Shown here: positions 1-7,620 of the stretch, in pieces
Numbering within the stretch: the first letter of the stretch is position 1
How the letters are laid out: every line of letters starts with the position of its first letter
DNA from: JAIRVZ01 sp031553755
GTDB lineage: Bacteria > Bacteroidota > Bacteroidia > Bacteroidales > Azobacteroidaceae
Direction of reading: 5' to 3'
Assembly: GCA_031553755.1 (NCBI GenBank)
Contig: JAVBKZ010000051.1
Span: 1-14,706, forward strand
Length of the DNA: 14,706 nt
Notes under the pieces: generated by a model
What the model saw: only the letters and a program-made list of their open reading frames with translations
What the model was told of the DNA's origin: nothing
The model's database searches: none
Position numbers and translations under genes: made by a program

Positions 1-837
1 GGCAGCAAAGACCACTATTGGAAAAAAGACAAAGATAATTATGAATGTAAAAAATGCGGTAAACGTCAAAGTTTACGCGCCAACACAGTCATGCACGGTT
101 CTCAATTACCTTTCCGTTATTGGTTTATCGCTATTCATTTATTGACCTCGACCAAGAAAAGTTTTTCCGCCTCGGAGTTGCAACGTCAGTTGGGTCATAA
201 GCGTTATGAGCCAATTTGGAATATGCTCCATAAATTACGCCGTATAATGGGTCAACGTGATGAGTTATACAATTTATCGGATGTAATTGGGTTAGACGAA
301 GGTTTCTTTTCAACAGGAATAGATGAAGATAAAAAGGATAAACCGCTCAAACGGGGCCGTGGCAGTCAGAAAAAGACAAAAGTACTTGTTATGGTGGAAA
401 GCAAACCTGTTGAAGGGAAAACAACAAAAAACGGCAAACCCCGCAAAGTGGTTCACTTAAAAATGATTGTAATAAATGACTTAAAATCAGATACTATAAC
501 TCCATTAGTAGAGAAAAACGTTTTCGATAAAGCAACGATTGATTCCGACAACTCAACATCTTACCTCAAATTAAAAGATATTGTCAAAGAACATCGGGCA
601 AAGGTAATACCGAAAAACGAAATCGGTAAAGTCTTACCTTGGGTTCATATTGCAATCAGCAATGCTAAACGAATGTTGTTGGATATATTTCATGATATCA
701 AACCGAAATACCTGCAAAATTATCTCAATGAATTTTGCTATAAATTTAACCGCAGATATTTCGGCGAAAACTTATTTGACAGGCTAATGATAGCTTCTGT
801 TTCATACAAAAATCAATTTAGGACAAATAACGGATAA
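1..837 (+). CDS. IS1595-family (ISXO2-like) transposase, 5' end outside window
   Basis: The reading frame is open from base 1, so the first visible ATG at 91 is internal. The codons before it encode the second half of a zinc ribbon (CKKC, Cys 16 and 19 of the visible frame). Counting from Met-91, a helical DNA-binding stretch follows, then the DDE-type catalytic core: LDEG (Asp 69), IDSDNS (Asp 150 or 152) and WVHIAISNAKR, whose Asn 190 sits where this family often carries Asn instead of Glu. The C-terminus has the family signature YLNEFCYKFNRRYFG. About 279 residues are visible, against roughly 300 for intact relatives, so only a short N-terminal piece is missing. No frameshift or stop is seen, so this copy may be functional. 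It points toward the 3' end of the TPR gene, about 47 bases away. A related decayed copy lies at the opposite edge in the opposite orientation. Confidence 0.9.
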   Translation, partial: GSKDHYWKKDKDNYECKKCGKRQSLRANTVMHGSQLPFRYWFIAIHLLTSTKKSFSASELQRQLGHKRYEPIWNMLHKLRRIMGQRDELYNLSDVIGLDEGFFSTGIDEDKKDKPLKRGRGSQKKTKVLVMVESKPVEGKTTKNGKPRKVVHLKMIVINDLKSDTITPLVEKNVFDKATIDSDNSTSYLKLKDIVKEHRAKVIPKNEIGKVLPWVHIAISNAKRMLLDIFHDIKPKYLQNYLNEFCYKFNRRYFGENLFDRLMIASVSYKNQFRTNNG

Positions 838-884
838 TCATTTAACCGAATAATTTTTCCTATAAATGGATTAGAAAGAAAAAA

Positions 885-2561
885 CTATTTCGTTTTTGTG
901 TTTTTAGTCGCATCCATAAATTGTATCGCGACTTCGTTTTGCGGATCGATTCGTAGTATCTTCTCAAAATTATTTCTTGCAGAAACTACCTCTTCTTTCA
1001 TATAAAAATAATAACCTAAATACCGATAACATTCTATTATTTCTTTATTTCTCTTACCTCCTTCGTTGGTCGCCTCCAAACGAGTTAGCGCTTCTTCATA
1101 AAAAGGTTTTGCCAAACCTTCTTTCGCGTCAGGATCCAATCCGACATTACAACGTCCTCTCCAGAAATACCCTAAATAAGTGTCCGGAGATCTTTCTATT
1201 ATTTCAGCAAAAATAGAATCAGATTTCAAAAAATACTGACGGCTTTGAATACTGTCATTGGCAATCATTTCCGGAGTTTTTACTAAAGAATCTCCTGCCG
1301 CAATTTTTTGGTTGGCAGCGCTATAACAAATAACTCCAAAACTATACAAATCCATAATACCCGCGTTTTTATCCATTTCAATAAACTTTTGATAACTGTT
1401 TATTGCTTCCGGATAATTTTCAATTCTTTCGTATGCGACGGCTAAATCTTTGTAAATTTCGGTTTTATTTTCATCTATTCCCAAAGCTTTCTCATAAGAT
1501 TTTATCGCCAGTTCCGAGTTTTTATTCTTATCCAACAAGCGACCGTAATACATGTAATCCTGAGCAATTAAATCATCTTTAGATACTGATTGCATAAATC
1601 TCTCAGCGAATTCCAATCCTACATGATATCTTTCTAATTCATAATTATTATAAATTTGCAAGCGACGCATAACTAAGTTTTGCTGTTCTACGTTCAATAC
1701 TTTATTGATTTCCGTTAACGATTTTACATAGTCTTTGGTAAAATACAATAAAGAAGCGTAATTTACCAAATGTTTAACAGGGACTCCCGGGATTTCAATA
1801 AATTTATTATAAGCTTCGATCGCTTTATTATAATGATATTTTTTATAATAAGTTTCTCCTAATTCGGCATAAGCCGGAATATATTCCGCATCAACAGCAA
1901 TCAAACGATTCAAAATATCCAAAGCCAAATCCGCATTGATTGTCTTATATACACGGGCTTCTTTCAAATATGCGACTTTATCGTTGGGATCGAATAAAAT
2001 AGCGTTTTCATATTTAGCACAAGCATCCCCGGTTTTTCCCTGTGCCATCAGCATATCTCCTTCCGCCACGTATATTCCTGAAAAATTTTTCTTTACACTT
2101 CTTGCTTTATCCAATACTTCTTCCGCTTTATCGTATTGTTTTACATCAATATATGCCTCTGCCACAGCCGTATGTATCGCAGGATTTTTCTTCGCAAATC
2201 CAATTGCTTTTTTAAATAAATCATTGGCCGATGAAATATTTTTATTTTTCAAAGATAATTTCCCTTCTCCAATATATGAATATGGATATTCAGGATCTGC
2301 TTCTATTGCTTTTTGATAAAAATATGCCGCCGAATCGAGTTTTTCTTCAGCGCCATAACATTCTCCCATAAAATAATAACTCTCGGCTAAATCCGCACCT
2401 TGATTTTTCGGTATTTGAAGATTAAAATAAATTTTAGCAGCATCATATAATTCCGCCCGATAATACTCAATTCCTTTCTCGTTATTCGAAGCAAACATAC
2501 CAACGATACAAGAAAAAATTCCTCCTGAAACAATCGATACTTTTTTCCAATTCATTTTCAT
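885..2561 (-). CDS. Tetratricopeptide-repeat protein of the TonB/PstS-like locus
   Basis: This 558-residue protein starts with a basic tip and a hydrophobic segment (about residues 8-24), a signal peptide or membrane anchor that would put the rest in the periplasm. Cys 18 lies inside the hydrophobic stretch with more hydrophobic residues after it, so I do not call a lipoprotein. TPR helical hairpins are visible at about 58-91, 93-125, 161-193, 229-262, 333-366 and 368-401, with a further unit near the C-terminus. Typical signatures are AIEADP, AILFDPND and ILRIDPQN. TPRs are protein-binding scaffolds and no catalytic motif is seen. Met 1 and Met 3 are both possible starts. The gene lies 245 bases downstream of the pstS-like gene on the same strand, behind a probable terminator, and I found no convincing promoter in that gap. 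Function unknown; a periplasmic partner of the PstS-like or TonB proteins is inferred from position only. Confidence 0.85.
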   Translation of the reverse strand: MKMNWKKVSIVSGGIFSCIVGMFASNNEKGIEYYRAELYDAAKIYFNLQIPKNQGADLAESYYFMGECYGAEEKLDSAAYFYQKAIEADPEYPYSYIGEGKLSLKNKNISSANDLFKKAIGFAKKNPAIHTAVAEAYIDVKQYDKAEEVLDKARSVKKNFSGIYVAEGDMLMAQGKTGDACAKYENAILFDPNDKVAYLKEARVYKTINADLALDILNRLIAVDAEYIPAYAELGETYYKKYHYNKAIEAYNKFIEIPGVPVKHLVNYASLLYFTKDYVKSLTEINKVLNVEQQNLVMRRLQIYNNYELERYHVGLEFAERFMQSVSKDDLIAQDYMYYGRLLDKNKNSELAIKSYEKALGIDENKTEIYKDLAVAYERIENYPEAINSYQKFIEMDKNAGIMDLYSFGVICYSAANQKIAAGDSLVKTPEMIANDSIQSRQYFLKSDSIFAEIIERSPDTYLGYFWRGRCNVGLDPDAKEGLAKPFYEEALTRLEATNEGGKRNKEIIECYRYLGYYFYMKEEVVSARNNFEKILRIDPQNEVAIQFMDATKNTKTK

Positions 2562-2635
2562 ACTTTTCTTTTTTTTATTTATTTTGATTTAATATTCTAT
2601 CTCACTTTTTATTTTGAGTTTGTCTCTACTTTTTA

Positions 2636-2735
2636 TTAAACACGGAGTGGAAAAGAGTTTATTTCACGGAACATCCGTTCACTATATATTAGACTCGACT
2701 CTGTGAATAATTACTCCGTGAAACTCGGTGTTTAA
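2636..2735. repeat. Cluster of inverted CACGGAGT-type repeats in the pstS-TPR spacer
   Basis: Bases 2636-2648 (TTAAACACGGAGT) pair with 2723-2735 (ACTCGGTGTTTAA) with one mismatch in 13. Bases 2662-2670 (TTTCACGGA) are the exact reverse complement of 2715-2723. CACGGAGT at 2641-2648 is also the exact complement of ACTCCGTG at 2713-2720. A small hairpin, ACGGA-aca-TCCGT, occupies 2666-2678. The whole can fold as alternative stem-loops of about 100 bases. There is no T-run after the outer stem, so this is not a simple terminator. It resembles a degenerate dispersed intergenic repeat, but copy number cannot be seen here. Confidence 0.6.
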
Positions 2736-2754
2736 AATCTATCATTTTATATCT

Positions 2755-2797
2755 TTTGTAAAAAGTCATGATGATTTCTTTGAATGAAAATCATCAT
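2755..2797 (-). terminator. Rho-independent terminator after the pstS-like gene
   Basis: A perfect 10-bp stem (2768-2777 with 2788-2797) encloses a 10-base loop. On the minus strand it lies about 10 bases past the stop codon of the PstS-like gene and is followed by GACTTTTT. The stem is AT-rich and the U-run is short, so termination may be partial and some readthrough into the TPR gene is possible. Confidence 0.6.
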
Positions 2798-2806
2798 TAT
2801 AAAAAT

Positions 2807-3763
2807 TTAATCCGGAAATTTATCATTGACATTCACGATACTAACTGGTTGAGTTGCCGGTAAAATTCCCGATTTCAAAATAATGCGTTGTCCTCTGTCA
2901 CTGGCAACAAACGATGAAAATCCGGAAGATAAGCCACTGCGAGGATCTGATAATAGAATATAGACATCTCTCGTCATTGGATAATTTCCTAAGGCAATAT
3001 AAGCCTGATATGGTTTATAACTATTATGAGAATCAATTCCGGCATACTTACTTACCGACATTACTGTTATTTTATCGCTAAATGTCATATTTGTACTATC
3101 GTTTTCATTACTGATCCAATTGACACCAATTACACCAAGCGCATTTGGATTCTTCGCGACCATTTCAATTACCTCTTTATTATTTTTTTGAGCATATAAT
3201 TTTTCAGAAAGAGGCTCTCCTCTACATATAGAATCAATAGCATATCTGACTGTACTTGAATTCGGATTATCAAACATTAAATCTATATTCCCTAAGTTCG
3301 ATTTCGGATTCAGTTGTTTCCATTCGGAAATTTCTCCTGTTAGAATTTTTTTTAGAGTGGGCATTCCAATAAGCGAATCCTGATTCCTTTTATTCACAAT
3401 TAAAGCGATGGCATCAATGGCTATTTTTATTTCTCTTACAACCATATTCTTATTTGTAAAAGCGGCTCTTTCGCCATCCGTCAGACCTCTTGAAGTAACG
3501 GCAAGCCTAACACTATCCTGTATCAAAAGGTTAATAGCTTCAACTTCATCCGTATAAATAGGCATAATTCCTGTCATGGGATAAAGTGATTCAAAAACAT
3601 TTATTTCTGATTGGATAATCGGTTGATAACATTGATCGCATGCGATAGGAATAACTCCTGTAGTAGTTGTATCCTGCCATTTTGTAGATTTTGGTGTTTT
3701 ATCACAGGAACTTCCAAGAAGAAAAATAAATACCGGCAATATGATTAATACAAATCTTTTCAT
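2807..3763 (-). CDS. PstS-like periplasmic phosphate-family binding lipoprotein
   Basis: This 318-residue protein has a basic start, a hydrophobic segment and a lipobox ending at Cys 20 (LLGSSC), so it should be a lipid-anchored envelope protein. The body matches the PBP-like fold of PstS: TSRGLT near residues 90-95, the conserved ILTGEISEW near 140-148, and an oxyanion-binding-type loop NPNSSTVRY near 167-174. Length is normal for PstS. There is no pstC, pstA, pstB or phoU next to it, so it is not part of an ordinary Pst transporter here. Instead it sits between a small membrane protein downstream of tonB and a TPR gene. The ligand could be phosphate or another anion; the sequence does not decide. 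It may deliver or sense phosphate for a TonB-energised process. Family assignment is fairly secure, role is not. Confidence 0.85.
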   Translation of the reverse strand: MKRFVLIILPVFIFLLGSSCDKTPKSTKWQDTTTTGVIPIACDQCYQPIIQSEINVFESLYPMTGIMPIYTDEVEAINLLIQDSVRLAVTSRGLTDGERAAFTNKNMVVREIKIAIDAIALIVNKRNQDSLIGMPTLKKILTGEISEWKQLNPKSNLGNIDLMFDNPNSSTVRYAIDSICRGEPLSEKLYAQKNNKEVIEMVAKNPNALGVIGVNWISNENDSTNMTFSDKITVMSVSKYAGIDSHNSYKPYQAYIALGNYPMTRDVYILLSDPRSGLSSGFSSFVASDRGQRIILKSGILPATQPVSIVNVNDKFPD

Positions 3764-3874
3764 ATCAATAATTCGTTATTTTATTGTTTAACACTGCAAA
3801 TTAAATACATATAGACAATAAATAATACTTTTAAAGTGCTACTTAATGTTATTTAGTGTTATTTTTCACAATTA

Positions 3875-3882
3875 CAAATATA
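3875..3882 (-). promoter_or_regulatory. Candidate -7 box upstream of the pstS-like gene
   Basis: On the minus strand these bases read TATATTTG, an exact fit to the Bacteroidetes -7 consensus TAnnTTTG, about 110 bases before the start codon. No TTG is found at the expected distance (about 19 bases) upstream, so the promoter is only half supported. The region is very AT-rich, which raises the chance of a random match. Confidence 0.3.
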
Positions 3883-3946
3883 GTTTAAATTAATTTTTCT
3901 TATATTAAATTTTAAAAAATATTCTTCCTTTTGCATTAAATTAAAC

Positions 3947-4174
3947 CTAATCTTCTTCAGATTTTTTATTTCGCATGTATTTCCTGACGGCTCTGTAAAC
4001 TCTGAAAAAACCATACACACCCAACAAAATTCCCAAGATTATTCTTGTATTCTTTTCCGCGATAGCGTCAATAAATAAATTTGTAAAAAGAAAAGCGTAA
4101 GCTATTGCTAAGTATAAAACAGACATTGTACATTCAAATATGTATAATCCCATATTCTGATTATTATTCTTCAT
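3947..4174 (-). CDS. Small two-helix inner-membrane protein next to tonB
   Basis: This 75-residue protein has two hydrophobic helices, at about residues 9-31 and 43-60, joined by a short loop containing AEKNTR. A basic and acidic tail follows (RAVRKYMRNKKSEED). By the positive-inside rule the tail should face the cytoplasm. I do not recognise a named family. It is probably real: the membrane topology is clean, no better frame overlaps it, and it lies collinear between tonB and the PstS-like gene. The hairpin terminator after tonB ends 49 bases before its start, so it probably has its own promoter or depends on readthrough. It could be an accessory of the TonB-ExbBD motor or of the PstS-like lipoprotein; this is inference from position. 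Confidence 0.65.
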   Translation of the reverse strand: MKNNNQNMGLYIFECTMSVLYLAIAYAFLFTNLFIDAIAEKNTRIILGILLGVYGFFRVYRAVRKYMRNKKSEED

Positions 4175-4215
4175 CTGTATTTTTGTTATAAAAAATTGAT
4201 ATCTATAATCAACTT

Positions 4216-4258
4216 GAAAGAAAAATAGAGTAAGGAATAAACATCCCTTACTCTATTT
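4216..4258 (-). terminator. Strong hairpin terminator after tonB
   Basis: A perfect 13-bp stem pairs 4223-4235 (AAATAGAGTAAGG) with 4246-4258 around a 10-base loop. On the minus strand it lies 29 bases past the tonB stop, and the A-rich left side becomes a U-rich tract (UUUUUCUUUC, including the foot of the stem). It should end the exbB-exbD-exbD-tonB transcript and separate it from the small membrane protein gene. TTTAT on the other side would allow weak bidirectional action, though no plus-strand gene is nearby. Confidence 0.8.
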
Positions 4259-4287
4259 ATTATCAAACGTTTTAATTCGTTAATGAT

Positions 4288-5121
4288 TTAATTATTTGCC
4301 AATTTGAATCGAACAGGCAACGTGTAATACACCAACACCGGATTACCATTTTGTTTTCCGGGAACCCACCTAGGCATTGATTTAACCACACGAATCGCTT
4401 CTTTATCACAACTTGGGTCTAATGAACGCTGAACGATAACATCGCTAACCGTACCATCTTTACCAACCACGAAACGAAGAACTACCGTACCTTGAATACC
4501 TTGTTCCTGTGCAATTACAGGATATTTGATATTTTTAGCTAAGTATGACATCATCTCTTTGTCTCCTCCGGGATATTGAGGCATTTGTTCCACATGGCTA
4601 AAAATTTCTTCTTTTGCCTGAACAATAACCTTGTTATCCGGAATATCTGCGATATCAACACCTGTTCCATCACTAGCACCTTTTACGTCGGCGACAGAAA
4701 TAGCAGCTTTAGAATCTTTCAACTCATCCTGAGTTTTCATTTGATCATCTTCATTTACTTCCTCATCTTTTTTAATAACAGGAGGAGTAAATTTGATCGT
4801 CGTTTTCAAAATAGGAGGAGGAGGCACCGCTTCTAATTGTTTAATCAAGTTTTCTTCTTTTACCTTTTGGTCTAAAGGATCCAATTGGGTCATCACTACG
4901 GGTCCAATTTCTTCCTCCACTGTCTTTTCAGGTAAAACCGATTTGATAAGTTTCGGAATTAAAAAAACACCAATAGCAAAAACTGTCACTATCAACATCG
5001 ACCTGATGTGTCTTTTAGTGGAAGTTTTGCGTAGATAATACGAACCGTAACTTTTATTTTTTCCTTCAAAGACTAAATCGCGCCACTCCTGCGAGTTCAA
5101 ATCTATATCTCTACTTGCCAT
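4288..5121 (-). CDS. tonB: Energy transducer TonB
   Basis: The 277-residue protein couples the ExbBD proton motor to outer-membrane TonB-dependent transporters. Residues 1-40 form a cytoplasmic leader with WRDLVFEGKNKSYGSYYLRK, the Bacteroidota-type extension absent from the E. coli protein. One transmembrane helix lies at about 42-59. A flexible periplasmic linker follows, with a short proline patch (VPPPPIL, about 99-105) and many charged residues. The TonB C-terminal domain spans about 183-274: YPGGDKEMMSYLAKNIKYP, a central strand GTVVLRFVVGKDG, and PRWVPGKQNGNPV. The YP pair at 200-201 is the conserved site near the TonB-box contact. The gene is 28 bases downstream of exbD, so almost certainly co-transcribed, and is followed by a strong terminator. 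It is the last gene of the motor operon. Confidence 0.95.
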   Translation of the reverse strand: MASRDIDLNSQEWRDLVFEGKNKSYGSYYLRKTSTKRHIRSMLIVTVFAIGVFLIPKLIKSVLPEKTVEEEIGPVVMTQLDPLDQKVKEENLIKQLEAVPPPPILKTTIKFTPPVIKKDEEVNEDDQMKTQDELKDSKAAISVADVKGASDGTGVDIADIPDNKVIVQAKEEIFSHVEQMPQYPGGDKEMMSYLAKNIKYPVIAQEQGIQGTVVLRFVVGKDGTVSDVIVQRSLDPSCDKEAIRVVKSMPRWVPGKQNGNPVLVYYTLPVRFKLANN

Positions 5122-5149
5122 AATTCATTATGTTTTAGTGGTACGATAT

Positions 5150-5809
5150 TTATTGGGCGGCTTGTTGTTCTCCTGCGGGAATAAGCCCAAGATAATTAGC
5201 TACTAAATATTTATCTCCATCCTGAATATCAACGATAGCGTATTTACCAATATTGCAAATTTGCATTTCATCCAAAACGTCAATTAAATTTTTATACGTA
5301 GCCTCATCCATCGCTTTGATCATCACAACCGGAGCATTTTTATCGCCTTTTATTTCAATAGATTGTTTCTTGAAATCTTCTTCAGATATTTCTTCTTTTG
5401 CCTTTTTTTGTTTCAACACATTCATTTTGTTTACCACATTCGCGTTTCTCGACAACAAGAAAGATCTGAGTCCGTCTTCAGTATAATTCGTCTCCACGAG
5501 AGTTTTGGGGTCTTCATAATTAGGAAGACCTGTGTAATAAAACACTTTGTCTTCTCCCCCTAAAATAATAGTAATAGCGTCAGACGCTTTTACTTTATTT
5601 TGCTGGTCTTCTGTTACATTATCTTTCGATGGCATATTGATTTCCATCGTCTGCGGTTTGCTCAAAGAAGTACAAAACATAAAGAACGTTATCAAAAGCA
5701 TGTTCATGTCCACCATCGGTGTAAAGTCAACACGCAAGCTAACCTTCTTTTGTTTTACTTTCTTTCCCTTACCTTTATCGTGTCCGCCACCGGTATTTAC
5801 TTCAGCCAT
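5150..5809 (-). CDS. exbD: ExbD/TolR biopolymer transport protein, second copy
   Basis: This 219-residue motor subunit has a basic cytoplasmic tip rich in Gly and Lys, one transmembrane helix (about 35-48), and a periplasmic domain. The proton-path aspartate is visible in DFTPMVDMNMLLITFFM (Asp 34, equivalent to Asp 25 of E. coli ExbD). The protein is clearly longer than E. coli ExbD (about 141 residues). The extra length is in the periplasmic part, which has a Lys/Glu-rich stretch around 125-150 before the conserved segment APVVMIKAMDEATYKNLIDVLDEM. It is the third gene of the operon, 31 bases after the first exbD and 28 bases before tonB. Together with the other copy it probably forms the ExbD dimer inside the ExbB pentamer; whether as homo- or heterodimer is not visible. 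Confidence 0.92.
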   Translation of the reverse strand: MAEVNTGGGHDKGKGKKVKQKKVSLRVDFTPMVDMNMLLITFFMFCTSLSKPQTMEINMPSKDNVTEDQQNKVKASDAITIILGGEDKVFYYTGLPNYEDPKTLVETNYTEDGLRSFLLSRNANVVNKMNVLKQKKAKEEISEEDFKKQSIEIKGDKNAPVVMIKAMDEATYKNLIDVLDEMQICNIGKYAIVDIQDGDKYLVANYLGLIPAGEQQAAQ

Positions 5810-5840
5810 AATAATTTTTTATTAAATTAATACTCTATTA

Positions 5841-6455
5841 TTAATGCCCCGGTTCTGAAGATCCGGCTTTCAAGGTAGTGATCAGGTTATACCTGTTTTC
5901 ACGTAATTCCTGAAGCGAACCCATCACACTTTTGATAACGGGATAAGGCGTTTTCGCATCCGCTTTGATAGCGATCAAGAGTTCCGGGTTAACTTCTTTT
6001 GCTCGTTTAACCCAATGTTTGAACTGATTGTCGGTAGAGTCTGCCGGGATTCCATAATTTTTAAGAATCTCATCCTGTTGCTCTGTCGACATAGCCAAGA
6101 ACTGTTTCATTCCGTTGATAGGCACACCGAACGATGGCATCAAACTAAATTTATACAATTCTTTTTCTTCGAAAGTAATGTTATAATCCTCACCTACTAA
6201 CTTCAACACTTGCGCCGCATCTTCCTTTTTATCGAAACCCATAAAAACCTTACCGGTTGGTTCAACCAAAATGGAAAGTATATTAATTTCAGGAATTTTT
6301 ATCTCGGAAACTGAACCGGGAGTAATTACCTGTACAGGTTCTTTTTTGATAAAAGTAGACGTAAGCATAAAGAAGGTAAGCAAAAGAACCGTAACGTCAC
6401 TCATCGCCGTCATGTCGATGAATGTACTTTTCCTTTTTACTTTTACTTTTGGCAT
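5841..6455 (-). CDS. exbD: ExbD/TolR biopolymer transport protein, first copy
   Basis: This 204-residue protein has the ExbD architecture: a short basic cytoplasmic tip (MPKVKVKRKSTF), one transmembrane helix with the proton-path aspartate in DMTAMSDVTVLLLTFFM (Asp 20), then a periplasmic domain. The domain carries an insertion of about 60 residues between the first strands and the conserved LLIAIKADAKTPYPVIKSVM segment. This insertion includes a Gly/Met-rich part (FGVPINGMKQFLAM), absent from E. coli ExbD. It is only distantly similar to the neighbouring second ExbD, so it is not a recent duplicate. It begins 26 bases after exbB on the same strand and must be co-transcribed. Role: proton-driven conformational partner of ExbB and TonB in the inner membrane. 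Confidence 0.92.
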   Translation of the reverse strand: MPKVKVKRKSTFIDMTAMSDVTVLLLTFFMLTSTFIKKEPVQVITPGSVSEIKIPEINILSILVEPTGKVFMGFDKKEDAAQVLKLVGEDYNITFEEKELYKFSLMPSFGVPINGMKQFLAMSTEQQDEILKNYGIPADSTDNQFKHWVKRAKEVNPELLIAIKADAKTPYPVIKSVMGSLQELRENRYNLITTLKAGSSEPGH

Positions 6456-6481
6456 ATGTTATATCCTTCTTTAACTTTTAA

Positions 6482-7300
6482 TTATCTGTGTTTTTCCGCG
6501 TAAGTTTGTACGATTGAGAATCCCATTTCATCGATAGCATAAGTCATGTTGTCGATTTTTCCGGTAAAGAAACTGTAAGAAATAATAGCCAAAGCACCAG
6601 TCGCGATACCCAACGCTGTATTTACAAGCGCTTCAGAGATACCGGTTGCCAACGCAACAGAGTCGGGAGCTCCCGCGTTTGCTAAAGCGGCGAACGAACG
6701 AATCATACCTAATACCGTTCCTAAAAGTCCGAATAGTGTACCCAATGTAGAGATAGTAGCGACTACCGGTAAGTTTTGTTCCATGCAAGGTAATTCAAGC
6801 GCTGTAGCTTCTTCGATATCTTTTTGAATAGCAGCTAATTTTTGTTCTTTAGTTATATCAGCGTCTTTCGTCAATTCCATGTCTTCGTATTTTTTCAATC
6901 CGGCAGCAACAACAGCGGCAACAGAACCTTTTTGTTTTGAACAAAGGGCGTCCGCACCTTTAATGTTACCATTTTCCAATTCTTTTTTAACATCGTATAC
7001 GAAGTTAATCAAATTGCCTTTACCTCTTGCTTTAGAAATCGCGAATGCACGCTCAACGCTCAACGCCAATACTGTTAAAAGAAGAGTGATTACGATCACA
7101 ACGTTAGGGCCTCCTTTGTAAACTGTTCCTAACATATTTCCGGGAAGAGGATGGTTAGCTGGATCGTTATTGACAAAATTCTCGGGAGCTCCTAAAATCC
7201 AATTAAAAATACTAAATGCTAATACGGCACAGCATGCGATGATAATACCGGCAGAAACGCCGCGAGTTTTTTTTCCTTCTCTTTTCTTTTTTGTTTCCAT
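6482..7300 (-). CDS. exbB: MotA/TolQ/ExbB proton channel protein ExbB
   Basis: This 272-residue protein is the pentameric channel subunit of the TonB motor. Four hydrophobic segments are seen: an extra N-terminal one (about 15-36), then about 66-83, 178-201 and 221-244, which correspond to the three helices of the core family. Between the second and third lies a long charged cytoplasmic region (about 90-165). Family signatures are TLGTLFGLLGTVLGMIRSF (about 185-203) and ISEALVNTALGIATGALAI (221-239), which form the pore lining. The N-terminal extra helix and the GAPENFVNNDPANHPLPG loop are typical of the Bacteroidota form. It is first in the operon, with a 320-base intergenic region upstream that must contain its promoter. 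TolQ is the closest alternative name, but the TonB gene in the same operon favours ExbB. Confidence 0.94.
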   Translation of the reverse strand: METKKKREGKKTRGVSAGIIIACCAVLAFSIFNWILGAPENFVNNDPANHPLPGNMLGTVYKGGPNVVIVITLLLTVLALSVERAFAISKARGKGNLINFVYDVKKELENGNIKGADALCSKQKGSVAAVVAAGLKKYEDMELTKDADITKEQKLAAIQKDIEEATALELPCMEQNLPVVATISTLGTLFGLLGTVLGMIRSFAALANAGAPDSVALATGISEALVNTALGIATGALAIISYSFFTGKIDNMTYAIDEMGFSIVQTYAEKHR

Positions 7301-7620
7301 AAAATAAAATTGTGTTTGTTCTTAAATTTTTTAGAATTATAAATTAAAATTATTGTAGATTAGTTTTTGCGTATATTAAAATATCCTTGTTATAATTTAC
7401 AGAATAAGCACTTTTCTTTTTTTGACGAAAACACCTTGAATGCATGAAATAAGTTTTTCTTTGTAGAAAAATTCGAAATTATCATGGTATGAATAGGTAT
7501 TTTTTAACAACCTTACATAATTAAACACTTGCAAATGTATTATTTTATTTTACCAAAAAAAAATATTTGATAATAAAATTATAGCGTTTTAACCGTATTT
7601 TTTATTTTTTTTACCTGTCA
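7301..7620. other. 320-base AT-rich spacer between exbB and the helicase gene
   Basis: No open frame of note is present. The spacer is very AT-rich with several A- and T-runs (for example around 7554-7563). It must hold the promoter of the exbB operon and the end of the helicase transcript. I found one -7-like box (listed separately) and only weak, short palindromes such as ATAAT-AAA-ATTAT near 7570-7582. I see no clear terminator and no riboswitch-like fold. Confidence 0.6.
7532..7539 (-). promoter_or_regulatory. Candidate -7 box for the exbB-exbD-exbD-tonB operon
   Basis: The minus strand reads TACATTTG, an exact match to TAnnTTTG. A TTG lies upstream but with only about 14 bases between, shorter than the usual 19 or so. 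If used, the leader would be about 225 bases. The fit is partial and chance matches are likely in AT-rich DNA. Confidence 0.3.

Noticed and set aside
1936..2316. 126-codon frame antisense to the TPR gene
   Set aside because: Shadow of the TPR coding sequence on the other strand; composition follows the TPR codons and shows no family resemblance.
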